Source: Steromphala cineraria (taxonomy: Eukaryota > Mollusca > Gastropoda > Trochida > Trochidae). From it: a stretch of 64,000 nucleotides of DNA. Both the position numbers and the translations under genes were made by a program. Positions 39,694 through 52,430 of this stretch are shown here, piece by piece; positions within the stretch are counted from its first letter, which is position 1; each line of letters starts with the position of its first letter. The stretch is from NCBI GenBank assembly GCA_916613615.1, contig OU744731.1:60655880-60719879 (forward strand), given 5' to 3'. A model generated the notes under the pieces. It did no database searches and had not been told where the DNA came from. It saw only the letters and a list, made by a program, of their open reading frames with translations.

Positions 39694-40074
39694 TTGATAG
39701 GTCCACTTTGTTTATTTAAGTCTGAAATAAAAAGATTACTTCACATTAACGACAAGAAACCGATGTACGGTAGCGTTGAAAAACAAGCCATGCTGTCATC
39801 AGCTGATCGGTGTCAATCAGTCAAGCAGCCGGTAAAATGCGAAATCTGTCGCTTAAAGTTGCCAAAGTCGAAGCAAAAAAGAAGAAAATCTGTAAAGGAT
39901 GAAAGACTTCAGCGAAGTTTTCTTCGTTTTATTGAAAAATCAAAGCAAAGTTTTCTTCGTTTCATTGAAAAATCAACAATATACAACGATATTTTGCCAA
40001 CCATCGTGAATGCAAAGGCAGCGCGACGACGACAGTCAGCTGACCATGTTGTTTTTCGTACTGCGGTGCGGTAA
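39694..40074 (+). CDS. Hypothetical 126-aa ORF near the left end of the 10-kb element
   Basis: ATTG-type start at 39694 with internal ATGs; the protein is Lys/Arg-rich with CEICRLKLPKSKQKRRKS and a duplicated SFLRFIEKS segment. A CxxC pair is present (CEIC). The duplication of a 33-bp segment explains the repeat. No family is recognised. It may be a decayed DNA-binding frame of the element or chance. Confidence 0.25.
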   Translation: MIGPLCLFKSEIKRLLHINDKKPMYGSVEKQAMLSSADRCQSVKQPVKCEICRLKLPKSKQKRRKSVKDERLQRSFLRFIEKSKQSFLRFIEKSTIYNDILPTIVNAKAARRRQSADHVVFRTAVR

Positions 40075-40860
40075 TCATAACAACTTGAAATAGGGAAATC
40101 CGCCCCTGTGACTGCATGTGCAGCCCGGAATTACCTCGATCAACAGTCAACACTTCTTATGTGGCAGCGATAATGGCAGTACAGCACTTTTCAGGTAGGC
40201 AACTTTCAAATTATAGGCCTATACTTGCTAAATAACTTTTGAGGTGAAAAAAGACTAACATTCAGCCATGAATATAAAAATAATTCAAACTTATTACTCA
40301 TTTACGTTTATTTTGATAATTTAAACAAATGTGAGAAAGCTAGAGCCTCAGCCTCAGCTAGGGTACAGCCGTGTCGGGTAAAGATACGCGGAGGGTAAAG
40401 CTACGCATTTACACAAAAGTTAACCTAATAATTGCACATTAGTGTAAGCTGGTAATTTTTTGTTTTCATGACATCTTTTTGAAATTTAGAAAATATTAAA
40501 AGGTTTAAGATTGATTTAAAGGAGTAAGATGCTGAACAGCGGCACAAAACAGTGACATGTTTGTACAAACTGACAAAATTCCTAACAAATTAATTGTCAA
40601 CAAATATTTTCTCTTCTCCCATATCAAATTGCGATGGAAACACATTCATTGATCCTACAATCAATATGTCATTCTCTGAACGTCTGAAAACAATTTCAAA
40701 ACCTATAAACATTATAAAATTGATAATGTTAGGTGTATTCAAAACATCCCCTATAAAAAAAATTCTCTTGTGTAAGACCATCCACAGTTTCATGGCAAGC
40801 AAAATTTTACCATTGCCACAACTGCATCCACAAATACATTTTCACCTTCACCAGGGATGA

Positions 40861-41360
40861 TTAAGTCGTAAAATAATGGATGTATCTTCAAAGAGTAACT
40901 TTGTGGCAAAGAAGTGGATGCACCATGATTAAGTCGTAAAAGTTTACAGCCACCAGTGATTTTGGCAAAGAAGTGGATGCACCCTTTAAGGGCAATTAAG
41001 TCGTAAAAGTTTACAGCCACCAGTGATTGTGGCAAAGAAGTGGATGCACCATGTAAGGGTAATTATCTCGTAAAAGTTTACAGCCACCAGTGATTGTGGC
41101 AAAGAAGTGGATGCACCATGTAGGTGTAATTAAGCCGTAAAAGTTTACAGCCACCATTGATTGTGGCAAAGAAGTGGATGCACCCTGTAAGGGTAATTAA
41201 GTCGTAAAAGTTTACAGCCACCAGTGATTGTGGCAAAGAAGTGGATGCACCATGTAAGGGTAATTATCTCGTAAAAGTTTACAGCCACCAGTGATTGTGG
41301 CAAAGAAGTGGATGCACCCTGTAAGGGTAATTAAGTCGTAAAAGTTTACAGCCACCAGTG
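40861..41360. repeat. Tandem repeat, ~67-bp unit, ~7 copies
   Basis: Unit AATTAAGTCGTAAAAGTTTA / CAGCCACCAGTGATTGTGGC / AAAGAAGTGGATGCACC. Copies are nearly identical, including an alternating AATTAAGTC / AATTATCTC variant that suggests a two-unit higher order. Confidence 0.95.
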
Positions 41361-41507
41361 CCTCTAGAAACTTTTGTAGCAGAATTTGTTAATATGGTTC
41401 CAAATCTGCAAAATTACATCCTGAATTATGCCTAAAATTAAATAGATTTTTTAAATAAAGACAAATATCAAACAACCAATTAAATGTTTTAATAAAAAGT
41501 GAAAGTT

Positions 41508-41787
41508 TGCGCCGTCCAGTGTGCTTTGTTGGAGAGCTTTGTGGGTGCAGTGGGTGTGGCAGCCTTTTTTTTAGGTCCTGTGGGGCCTTTGGGGTCAGCC
41601 TTTTGTGCTGTGGGGGTCAGCCTTTGGTGAGGTTTGGGTGGCAGCTTCTTGTACTATCCTGTAGTACGTTGGTGGCAGCCTGTGGTGCTTTAGAGGACAG
41701 CCTGTTGGGGCAGGGGGCATCAGCTTGAAATCAGCAAGACAGATCATGGAGACATCAGTTCTGAAAGTGGATGTCATGGGCAGGCTT
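41508..41787 (-). other. Exon-like Pro/Ala/Thr-rich segment (candidate, minus strand)
   Basis: On the minus strand an acceptor-like TTTACTTTCAG precedes 41787, followed by a frame with PPAPTGCPLKHH, then Ala/Pro/Thr/Lys-rich words in shifted frames. On the plus strand the same DNA is a GTGGGG-rich low-complexity tract. It could be an exon remnant or simple-sequence drift. Confidence 0.2.
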
Positions 41788-43607
41788 AGTGACTGAAAGT
41801 AAAAATGTAAAAAAGTGTAATATCAGCTACCAAATGTTATTAGAAATTGAAGTTGTGAAAATTGTGAAGATTGAATTATGTGATACAACTGATGTCAACT
41901 TTAATAGCATTTGAACAATAAGAATTTTGGCTATGACATTAAAAGATAATATTTTATCAACGAATGTACAGTCATGCTGATTGCTACTGAAAAAAGCAAA
42001 AATTCCTTATATTTCAAATATAAACATTGGATGTCATTTCATTTGCATATTCCATCTGATTTATAAGAAGTTTGATATATCTTTGTTGATATAATTGCAG
42101 AAATATTCTTAAAGATAGGTTAACATGTTAATCAAAATCCTCATTGTTTGACTTTACTTTTCTTAACTACATTATTCCACTTCGGAGTTAAAAATGCACC
42201 TCAATTTATTAAGATACAGCCAACAGTAACAATTACACTGGATACATGAACTATATAGGGACGTAGACATTATGTACTGTTATAGAACATTATTTTTATT
42301 GACTTGAATCTATAACTGATTTTCAAAAGGAGGGTCTGGACCCCATGAACCCCCACTGGGATCCGCCTCTACAAATGGCAAGAGTTGAAAATCTTTAAGA
42401 ATTGTAAACAAACTAAGATTAATCACAAGAGTTTGTTTAATGCTGTGTCAAATGTCTACAAATTAGATTTAATGCTCATAAGAATTTGAAAGAAAGTCCT
42501 CTAAATTCATTTAAATCAGACAGACAACCTGTCTGAGAGTTTACAAATGAAAATAATGGTCTGTCAAGTTCATTAATTGTGAATTGGGTTGCATCTTCTA
42601 ATGTATTGACTAATCTACATTCAAGGAATATACAGCATGTTGATTTAAGAATTAGATCACCATCCTGGCTGTGTTGTTTCCTGTTACATAATCAAATGCA
42701 ATGTGTCTCTAATCTGTAAGTAAATAAGAAGAAATGAATTGGTCAGAAGTCATTTACCAATCTGTTTGTGTATTTAGCAATTCAGTGCATTTACTGTGAT
42801 GACACTGCCTAGTCTTCCCTTGTGAGTTCCCTTATGTTGCCAGGTCTGTGTATTGTAAGCTTCAGTGATCACCTTAAATAAACAATTTGTATATTACAGT
42901 TCTTCAATGAAATGAAACAGGTATATAGAAAGAACAACTGAAACTAATAATTTATTTATATATAGGCAAAATAACAAGAATAAGCAAAAATAAAAATATA
43001 AATTATAAAAAGATAACCCCTGGATTGCTTATATGCGTTTTTTATAAAACAGATAGAATTTTAACTTATAAGTTGACATTTGAATAAGTTAATAACTTGA
43101 TAATAATAATGGTATGTAGGTTTTTATTATTATTTAATTTGTTTTACTACTTTTATCAATTCAAGAAGTTTATGAAAATGATGAACAGATTTGGACAAAC
43201 ACATTGAATTGGCATTTATAATCAAAACTTCATGGAAGACCATGTCTTCAACTGTCTGGCTGTGAATTACTATCGAGTCATTATCAAAATTATAAACCAG
43301 GAGTGTGAGTTTCAGTTTGAACATTTATGAATCATACAGAAATGGACTCTTAACAATATATTTGATCTAACTTTGAGAATTATTTACAATGTTTATAGAA
43401 TTCAAATTCAAATAAGATTCTTAGGTCATTAGCATTTGAAATCAAGTACTCCCACAAATTTACAACATACAATTGACTTGTCTGGATGTTTACAAATTAT
43501 AATGCAATTGCATTTGGAAGTTCCATTTACAATTGTCTAATCTACAGTCAAGGATTATATAATGCATGTTTATTCAAGAATTAGCCAGCTGTGCAGTTAC
43601 CTCTTAC

Positions 43608-43692
43608 ATAATCACTGCCTGTGTCCAGTCTCTGATGTCCTCCATGGCAGTCTTGGTCCAGTGCACACTTGTGTAAACAATGCCATCTTTAG
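43608..43692 (-). CDS. Candidate internal exon inside the 10-kb element (85 bp)
   Basis: On the minus strand ACTTTCAG precedes it and GTAAGAG follows it. It encodes KDGIVYTSVHW then TKTAMEDIRDWTQAVI, with amino-acid composition unlike the AT-rich surroundings. A 14-nt candidate upstream exon (TCACTGGTACCAAA, followed by GTAAGT, about 43950) would join in frame. A diverged duplicate of the area lies at 42480-42725. No family is recognised. Confidence 0.35.
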
Positions 43693-45479
43693 CTGAAAGT
43701 TACCAATTTAAGAATAGAAACTATATTACAGATCAAATCAGTATCAAAAAAACAAATCCTAATGGTACATTATAATGAACATTTACAATACATTACAAGA
43801 AATTCAGCAAGAAAGGATCAGGGTTTAAAATCACTTGTCATTTTGACTGCATGTGAAGCCAATATTTCAGAAACATTTTAAGCTCTCATTTATGATTTGA
43901 AAAGATAACAGGCAACATGAACTAGAAACAGTAATCAGAAGTACTTACTTTGGTACCAGTGACTGCAGAAATGCTTTTTTAGCTCTTAATGAGCTGTGAT
44001 TTAACCATCATATCCAGTTGGTTATGTAAATGGTTGATGCAGGCGGCCATCTTGTCTTCTTGTGACTTGTGCACAGATTAGTAAATATTGCAGCGATTCT
44101 GATTGGCTGATAATGGCTAGCCAATCAATGAGAAGCACAATGCATTGAATGCATGGTGTAAGGAATCTTTGATTATTTACTTTCATAAGAGTACTTGAGT
44201 AATGGTTATGGCAAAGGGTTTTGATAAAATGTATTTTCATAGCTTTGACATTAATAAAGTGTTATTGAATTAGTTCATTCTGACAATGATAACATTAAAA
44301 AAATGTTTCTTTTTAAGTGACCTTTTTTTCATCAATCAGTTATGTCCTTTGTTATTGGCATTTAAGAAGTTTTTCTTTAAATTGATAACTTATGAAATTA
44401 CATGATAAGTGTCAAATAGTCATATCCATCAATAGTAAATTTTACAGCCAGGTTTACAATATTTGAAATTAGTCTGTTGAGTAAAACGAATTAAAATGGA
44501 AGTTAACAAGATAGACAAACATTGGTTTACAATTTATGTATCAAAACATGTGAAGACCCATACTAATGAAACAAACTTGTCAACACGATGGTCAGCGTCA
44601 ATCAATGATTTTACAATTAACAGGAAATCACAACATGAGTTTAAAACTAAAATAACATCTGATTGTGTAACTGCTTTCCAATACATAGCAAAATGACAAA
44701 CTTAATTACCCTTGAAGTAATTACTTATTAGGGTGACAATCAACAAGGCTGTTTATAGGGATGGACAGTGGATTTGTCATATGAATATACATTTTCAAAT
44801 GACCAGGTGTTGTTAACTAAGCAATTAACACATTTTTAGAAATAACAGATAATCACCAAGATATTTCCTCTTAAATTCACAACCTGAGTTTAAGATTTTA
44901 AATAACATTTAAATTGGTAATTGATGTCCCCAACTAAAAAAACAAACTTAACGACCCATGAAGTGTTTAGGTATAATGGTAGCAATCAACAAAACTGTTC
45001 ATAGTCCATTAATTTGAAGCTCAACACATCTTCATTTCTGTACCAAATTTATTTTTACCTTAACTAAGCTTACATCTTTTTTATGCTTTGTTGTATATAT
45101 TTGTTTACCTTACTACAAAATCATTTAATTCAGTCATGGGAATTGTTCATCAACAAGCTTTGCTCATTGTTGGTTTAAGTGAAAACAGACCCTGGTTTGT
45201 CAACCCTTTATTGTATCTCAGTAATTTTTATTTGTATCTGCGGATATAATGTTTTTATAAAAAATTGGAATTAATTTTTTTTTTAATACCCAGACACTGT
45301 TGGAATGAAATATGATAAAGTTTACAACGGCCTCTTAATTTTTTTTCTAAAAATCCCCCATACCTACTTATATAATTCACTTCATATTCATGCACTGATA
45401 TTTTGGATTACTTTTCCAACCATCAACACTAGGCTCTTTATGAAATGTACCCTGACAAAAACCAAAATAGACCCCCAAA

Positions 45480-45740
45480 CACAAGGCTTGCTAATCCAAT
45501 ATTTTTACTTGTTGAACTTTCCCAGAGAGGGACTCCCATCCCTAATTACATAACCCACATGTAGGTTTTATTACTTTATGGTCATTGGTGTACCTTCCAC
45601 AGTATCTCCATTTGGCTTGCTAATCCAATGTCACTTGTGTATCTATCCCAGAGGGAGACCCCCATCCCTGATTACATAACCCACATGCTGCTGTGGAGGT
45701 TTTATTACTTTATGGTCAATGGTGTACCTTCCACAGTATC
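45480..45740. repeat. Direct repeat of ~130 bp, two copies
   Basis: GGCTTGCTAATCCAAT...CCCAGAG(G)GAG...CCATCCCTRATTACATAACC...GTGTACCTTCCACAGTATCT occurs at 45485-45608 and 45613-45742. Confidence 0.85.
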
Positions 45741-46550
45741 TCCACTCACCCCGTTATCCCTTGGCCACTTGTGGACATGCCCTTATAGGGCTATCGAAGC
45801 TGTTACAACCTCACCATAACTTTTTTATTACTCTAGAGCTTGTGGCCAACCATTCATGGCATCCTCCCAGATGCTTTTTTACCTTCACCAAAATGCTTCT
45901 GCTAGTGAAGATGGTAAAATTTTGCCCCAATTATCTCAAGAGATGATATGGAGGCAGTTTGGAAATGCAGTGAAAGTTCTGTGTCAAAGCTGTAGAAGTA
46001 ACTTTGAGGAATATTTTTTTTATAGGGGATGCCTGCGTATCTTTAGCCTACACTTCCGGATCTTTCCAAAATAGGGGGTAGTCGTTAAAAATATTTGACT
46101 GTGTTTCACAAAAGAATTCCCAAAGATTTCTTCCACATTAGAATTGTCAACTAAACCCCAAACTATCACATGGACATATGGGCTTTTTCATATCTTGTAT
46201 TTTCTTTGCATGACGGATCATTCATCTCTTAGGTGCGTATCTTTACCCGTCAGCACTGTATATATTGAGATTTCAGCTAAGATCTAGACTTGATTTTCAA
46301 GAATTTAAAAGCATTTAAAAAAAAACTATAGTCTCAGTGTTAAACTACTAGTGAAGCCTGCAGCAAGTTGTGTATACTATCTTCAACAATCATTTCTAAA
46401 GAAAATATTTTAATCTGACTCACTCAAAATAAATTTACTCAATTGTTTTAATTTTTCAACAAAAAAACAAATCTGAAAACATGGAGATGAAATTGATGGT
46501 TAATATTAAATATTCTTCAGTAGAACTTATGTTTTTTTTGTTTTTTTTTC

Positions 46551-46711
46551 AGATTTGCAGTCAGAGGAAATGATGTTTAGGTGAATTATATCCTGATTCC
46601 TGAACATATATTTTGGAGATGTTGAGAGTTATTGTACAACTCAACAAGTGAATTTTGGGATTCAGAAGGGAATTACCTCTGTGGAAAGACAAAGACTTCA
46701 TGTCTAAGCAG
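46551..46711 (+). other. Exon-like non-coding segment (candidate)
   Basis: A strong T-rich tract and CAG precede 46551 and GTGAGA follows 46711 (ATGTCTAAGCAG|GTGAGA). No long frame. Together with ATGGCAGTACAGCACTTTTCAG|GTAGG near 40173 and a TTGCAG acceptor near 47766, it could be part of a spliced non-coding or short-coding transcript. Confidence 0.2.
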
Positions 46712-49553
46712 GTGAGATGCCAATTTAGTCTGTCAGCTAGACCCTACTTGAAAATAAGATAAAGGATTGAGCATAAAAGCTTATGCAAGTCTATAAGAAG
46801 ACTTGAGAGCTCAATTTTAGGTTGAAAATAAAGAACACTCAGTCTCCTTTTTTTTCTCCAAAGTTAAGATTGATGCCAATGTCAGATTAATGCCAATTCA
46901 ACTGTCTTATTTTCAGATTTGGGATAGCAATATTTCTCATATTACAGTTTATAGAAATAAATTATAAAATTGATGTGCATGGTGTGTTGTGATTATCTTC
47001 TATTTATCATTTTGATTTTTTTCTGATTTCATATTTTTTCAGTATGTTTTAATTTCATGATTTAAAGTCAATATTAACTTCAGAGATTGAAATGCAATCA
47101 AATTATGTTGGAAGGGTGACATGAAAATGATAGAATAATTTTATGCAGTTAATTATTAAACACATTATCCCCACTGGAGAACTGAGATAATTATTAAACA
47201 CATTATCCCCCACTGGATAACTGAGATAATAAAAGTTGATTTATTTTCAATATTACCAAAATTATCATGATATTTTATTGCATGTATAATTAATATCAAT
47301 GAACATTATCATCATTACAATATGTCTATCAATTACCCATTTAAAAAAACAACCTAGTACACCAAATTAACCCACAGTGTGAAAGAAACAAAATGTAATT
47401 AGATCTGATCAAATGTTTATATCTAAGTTTTCAGGATTACAGATTTAGTTATAAATAGGTTAAGACATTTTTAGTTTCTCCCAAGGAATATAAGTTCTGA
47501 ATTTACAAATCACATGAAAAGATGTTTCTCTTGGATTAAAAGTGGCATTGCTTTATGATTCAGAACATGTTTTCTGTTTCTATTTCCCTTTACCTTTATT
47601 TTGGAAAAGCAAATGTTTCAAAATCATATTTGTAACTGCAGTATCTCTTCTTATTACATACTGTCATAAGTGTATCAAACTAATATATTGTGTTAAAAAT
47701 ATTTTAAAAAAGAATAAAAAAAAGGTGTGATTGATATGTTTTTATCCTATGTTTTTATTATTGCAGATTATGATGCAGCAGCAGTGGTGTGATTGTTCCT
47801 GCCCATTGTGCACTTTCCTGGAACTTGAAACACATAATCTAACAGACTTTCCATCTGCAACATGGTCCATGATCTTTTTAATTGTGCCACAGTGCCAGCA
47901 GTTAATTTGAATTGAATCCCTATCATGGCTACTTGGCTAAGACCTATAAGTAGTCTATTTTTTGAAATTTAAAGGAAAAATGTGAATAAAGTTAATGACA
48001 AGGATACATGTGAAAACATTAAAGGTATGTGAAACATGCTGATATTCAGGAATAGATATGTATTATGGCATATGGCACTGAGTTCAATTATACAAGGCTA
48101 CATAAATATTAAAAGTTTTTGCTGAAATAAAATATATAATTGAAATAGACTTCTTTGATTTATTTTGTTGGGAAATTGAGACCGACCGGTAAGCTAAGAA
48201 AAATATAGAAACAAATATCCATTGATTGAAGTTTACAACATGTCAAAGTATGCAACCTGTAGATTAAATTATCACATATATATATAGTCCATTTTTATGA
48301 ATATTTGCCTCATAAAAACTCTTTGGACGATAGTCTATTCGGAGGTAGAATTTTATGTGTGACCTGATTGAACCACGATGTGGTTGACCACCTACGTTTG
48401 ATGTCAACTAGACTTGCTGCGGGATCCAATCTTATCAAGACAAAGATATGTTTTTATTCCAAATTTCCAAACAAAAGTTTTCAGAAGATAATAACATTTT
48501 ATTAGCGAATGAAACTGACATCCACCGTATTTTTTGCAAAGTTGATCTAAACATGAGAGTAACGAAAATGTAGTCAAGGACGAAATACAGTCTAAGCGGA
48601 AGTTTACATGTGTCGTCGATCGTCCGTATGCAGATTTGTTTGCAGTGCTCATGAAATAATGCTTCTTTGGTAGATTTGGATAGTGAAAATTACTTGAATA
48701 TAACGGGTAATTCATAGATTTGTGAAGAACACGGAAAGGCATGCATGCTCATTGCAGTGGGTGATGTTTAATGCAAATTGCAATCCATGATGCGAATGTT
48801 CACACTTGATTCGTTGCTCATTGACTTCAAATGTCGCATGATACCCCGGATACTTTGTTGTTCTTTTTAGTCTTTTTTATAAATTTGTGGAAAATTAAAG
48901 AGATTAAGAGGTTAACTTGTGTGTCTTTTAGATTAAAATATATAATTTTGAACGATATTGCACAAGCCGTCAACAAACTGTTGCTTGTAAAGGAAAGCCG
49001 ACGACATTCTAGACTCGCTCCGGCTGCAGTAGGCAATTTTTCACTCCCTATATTCATTTTCAACAGGAAAAAGTTCGCGATTTTTCGACGGTGACCCCCA
49101 TTTTTTTCTTCAAATTTCAGTTTCTTATATTGTCAAGTTCATATATTGAGAATTTAAAAAAATTCTAAATTTTGAAAAGTTATTTATTAAGAAAATCTAT
49201 TAACTTTTTGGGGTGAAAAATATGATTTCGTGTGACAAAAAACCGAAAAAATTTATTAAAATGATTTTTTATCAAATTTTTTTATTTTTAACATGTACAA
49301 CTGTTTTATTTCTCACTTTAAGCATTAATATTTTTTGATATTTCATGCTTACACAAAAATTGTGGACAAATACAAAATTTGATATTTTTTGGCTTTTTTC
49401 ACAAAAATGTCATTTTTTAAATCGATTTTACTCAAAAACGAGCACGGTGACCCCCTTTTTTTATTTGATTTTTGAAATCAGCACATTCAGTTGAACAAAC
49501 ATGCTTATTTTCAGAAAAATCTAAATATTTTTATTTCTGGGTAGGGTATGTCC

Positions 49554-49735
49554 TTAAGAGCACTTTTGAAAGTTTCAGTTGATTGGATGCTCCTGAGATA
49601 TTTTGGGAGAGAATTCCACAATTTAGGACTTGCAAAGGAGAAGGCTCGATCAGTGAGTTGGTTGGGGGATCTGTTTAACGGTGTGGATTTGTCCATTGTC
49701 TTTTGGCTAAAACAGACATACTTCTGAATCACCTA
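49554..49735 (-). pseudogene. LINE ORF2 C-terminal end, proximal half
   Basis: The minus-strand frame contains DRAFSFASPKLWNSLPKYLR and FKSALK, the classical end of non-LTR retrotransposon reverse transcriptases. It is interrupted after FKSALK by TTAA and the 10-kb element; the next codons are found at 39536 downwards. Confidence 0.88.
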
Positions 49736-50218
49736 TGTCAATGAGATAAAATGATTTTCTTGTCCATAGCAAAAATCCATCAATGTGCAATTATTTTGTC
49801 TATTTAAATGATTTGATTTTCATGAATAACTTTACCCTTTTCACTGCTATCACTTAATTTTATTATTTCGGGTCCTTTCATAGATAAAGATCATATTATA
49901 GAAAATATCTTTGTACCTTTCAAAGTCAAAGGGGGAAGCACATTGGCCACACTCTACAGAATATGAAGCCTGATGAGCTACAGAGCCAATTGCTCTATTT
50001 TTCCCCGATGTAAAAACCGTCTTCTAAAGAAAAGGAGGCAAATAATAATATTGTCCATTGCAAGACAATATGTTGAATAGAAAATCAGTTATGAAACGAG
50101 CTCAGCATGTTCGCTTCAGCTACCAAATACCATTTTCCAACCTCAAAATGTTACAAGGTGTTCACCTACAGGTTAATCTGAATGCTTAATATATTCTTCT
50201 GCAACTACGGGTATAGGA
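49736..50218. other. Intergenic, nothing recognised
   Basis: Contains an inverted fragment (AGCCTGATGAGCTACAGAGCC, 49970-49990) shared with 28635-28654. No coding signal. Confidence 0.45.
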
Positions 50219-50541
50219 CATTCTCTCCCCACAGAGGCAGATCAAGTCGGGAAATGTTGATACAGCATCTGTTCTATTACGGCGATTTTGTGGGGTAGAA
50301 TGGGAGACGCCTGATTGGAGGCAGTCAAAGTTAGTTGTGCAATCAGCGACGCTGTTCTTAAATCATCATTTTGACTGCTAAATGATGGCAAAGGCGCGCG
50401 CCGGCATTGGGATATGAACCACCCTTTCCATGCGAGAAGCGTTGTCATTTGAAAAAGAAATTCAAATGGATTGTGGTGCAATTTTTAACAAAGGCTGCAT
50501 CAAAATTTCTTGACTTGATCTGCCTCTGTGGGGAGAGAATG
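50219..50541. mobile_element. 323-bp MITE with 30-bp inverted ends
   Basis: 50219-50248 (CATTCTCTCCCCACAGAGGC...AAGTC) is the exact inverse of 50512-50541. The interior includes GGCGCGCGCC (50395-50404), and the TCTCCCCACAG would look like an acceptor if transcribed. The family is unknown. Confidence 0.88.
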
Positions 50542-50915
50542 GGTAAAGGGTTGAGTTGTGAGATGTTTAAAACCTTGAAGACAATACATTTGGCTTAGGT
50601 TAACATTTATTGAGGAAATTTTGGAAAATAATTTGAAAAACGTGATGCCGTCTTTTTAAGAACCACTCCGTATGTTGTTGGATTCAAATGTGCTTTCGTT
50701 TATCAATGGTGTAAGTTGATTGGGAAGAACTGAATGTTGTTAAAAAGTATCATTTCAAAGCTATGCGGTTTTGTACAGAGGCAATAAAAATATATTCAGT
50801 CGTGATTATGATCGAAAACCGGCAGTTACGCTTGTCTATTAGTCAAACACAATGATAGGAACTTGTCTAAAGCAGCAAGTACAAAAAGGAGTACATGTCG
50901 ATCGGGTTTCGTATC

Positions 50916-51380
50916 TTAAAGTGACACAGAGTATATTTCTTAAAATTTTATTTGGTTTTGATAAGCTACAAAATATCTAATAAGTTGATTGAAGTTCATA
51001 TCACATCACTGGACTTGCAAATATATCTATTTATGCATAATATCTCTAAAATGCTTGATTTTATTAAAAAAATCAAGAAAACATCTCAAATACGTTTAAT
51101 ATTCTAAAATGTGCATCCAATTAATTTACCTATTAGCTACAATACCCAATAAACACTATCGAATCGAATATATGTTCCTGTCACGTTATGACAAAGTTTC
51201 AAAATTACGTTTGACGAATTTGTCCACATTGTCCGGTTTTCGATCAAAATCCCGACTTTGAATGGCCGTACTTTCGCTATTATGTACTGATTGACCTTTA
51301 ACTTGTTATTTTCAGTAACAGTTAGTGGTTCCCGATGTAATAACATTGATTTCAAAATTTGACATATGTGATCTCTTTAA
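50916..51380 (-). mobile_element. MITE family B, partly deleted
   Basis: TTAA at 50916-50919; body as in the 30646 copy, but it lacks the CGCGCGC motif and part of the right terminus before TTAA 51377-51380. About 370 bp of unremarkable sequence precedes it. Confidence 0.82.
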
Positions 51381-51519
51381 AGTTAACCAAAGGCTTGACG
51401 GAAGAGGAAGGTCAGTTCTTGACAGAGACTTTTCAGAAAATAATTTTCTGTACATTTCTTTTACAAATTTGTTTTCCCTTAGAAAACAAAGTTGCAAGGG
51501 GACAACTTATGTACAGGGC

Positions 51520-52160
51520 AGATTAATTTGAACAATGACCATCGTGTCATAACAGTTCATCAGATAGGAATTCGACTTCAAGCAGACACTGGTATAACAG
51601 TAAGTAGACGGACAGTCATAAATCGACTACACAGAGGTTACTACACGCACGGCGTCCCCGTGTAATACCATGCTCGGAAGATCGTCACATTAGAGAACGA
51701 CGTCGTTAGAGTCAGGATCACCGTCAATGGGATAAAAATGTAATGTTTTCAGATGAGCCAAGTTTCTACCGGATTTCCTGGACAGACGCAAGAGGGCGTA
51801 ACGTCGGCGAGACAAGCGTTTTCATGACGTCAACGTCACTAAACAAGATCGATTTAAGGTGGCTGGTAAAGGTTTGGGGTGGCATCACTGCTACTGTTGT
51901 TGGACGTGTCACAGGCCAGTACTACCAAGACAACATCTTGGTAGACCATGTTGCGCCGTTTGCGCGTCGCATGGCCATGGTTTCATCTTCCATGATGATA
52001 ACGCTAGATGTCACAGGGACAGGATTGTTACATTTTCCCAACAGCAAAGGGTCTGGGACATGCTTGGGCAAAGGGTTCGTCAACGTAAAAACCTCCAACC
52101 ACTGTTCAAGAACTTAGCGCTGCGTTTAAAGAAGAGCGGACTACTCGGCCAAAATGACTA
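51520..52160 (+). pseudogene. Tc1/mariner transposase remnant
   Basis: In shifting frames it reads a helix-turn-helix part (GIRLQADTGITVSRRTVINR), then VMFSDEPSFYRISWTDARGR and HGHGFIFHDDNARCHRDRIV. These are the FSDE and DNA-H blocks of the DDE/D catalytic domain. Several frameshifts and stops; no inverted termini located. Not functional. Confidence 0.85.
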
Positions 52161-52430
52161 ATTATGAATATGCCACGTCGTATCTGTGCCTGTCTAGCCA
52201 ACAGAGGGAGGTTAGTCTTTATGGCTGTGAAGTTTTACCCCAGAGGTGGTTTTGCACTTGTTACGGAAAGTCTCTGTTTAATCAACAATTCTAAAGGAAT
52301 TGAATAAGTTTTGCACTTTCCCTGAATTTCAATTGATCTTTTCTTTCATCCTAATCATTTGCACTTTATGAATCTTTAAAATCCATTATCCCCTACTTTT
52401 TAATAGTGTATTTCCCTTGCTGTAAGGAAT
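52161..52430. other. Spacer, nothing recognised
   Basis: Between the transposase remnant and MITE A. No signal seen. Confidence 0.4.

Larger units (their letters stand above)
41788..49289. other. AT-rich interior of the 10-kb element
   Basis: Apart from the entries listed separately, this stretch shows AT-rich sequence with an internal diverged duplication (42480-42725 versus 43430-43690) and a short tandem CACATTATCCCCCACTGG pair at 47160-47230. No transposase or other known protein was found in six frames. Confidence 0.5.
39537..49553. mobile_element. 10.0-kb TTAA-flanked DNA element
   Basis: TTAA at 39533-39536 and 49554-49557. The inverted ends are GGACATACCCTAC and GTAGGGTATGTCC. Removing 39537-49553 and one TTAA makes a continuous LINE, so the borders are certain. 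Both ends match the 397-bp MITE at 9730-10126. TTAA targeting suggests a piggyBac-type transposase in trans. No transposase was recognised in the interior, which is AT-rich with short ORFs, a 67-bp tandem repeat, a 130-bp direct repeat and a few exon-like segments. Confidence 0.9.

Noticed and set aside
39694..40074. Transposase of the 10-kb element
   Set aside because: It is Lys/Arg-rich with one CxxC but has no DDE-type catalytic blocks; it is kept only as a low-confidence hypothetical.
51743..52161. Intact transposase gene
   Set aside because: The Tc1/mariner blocks are spread over two frames with stops; this is a remnant.
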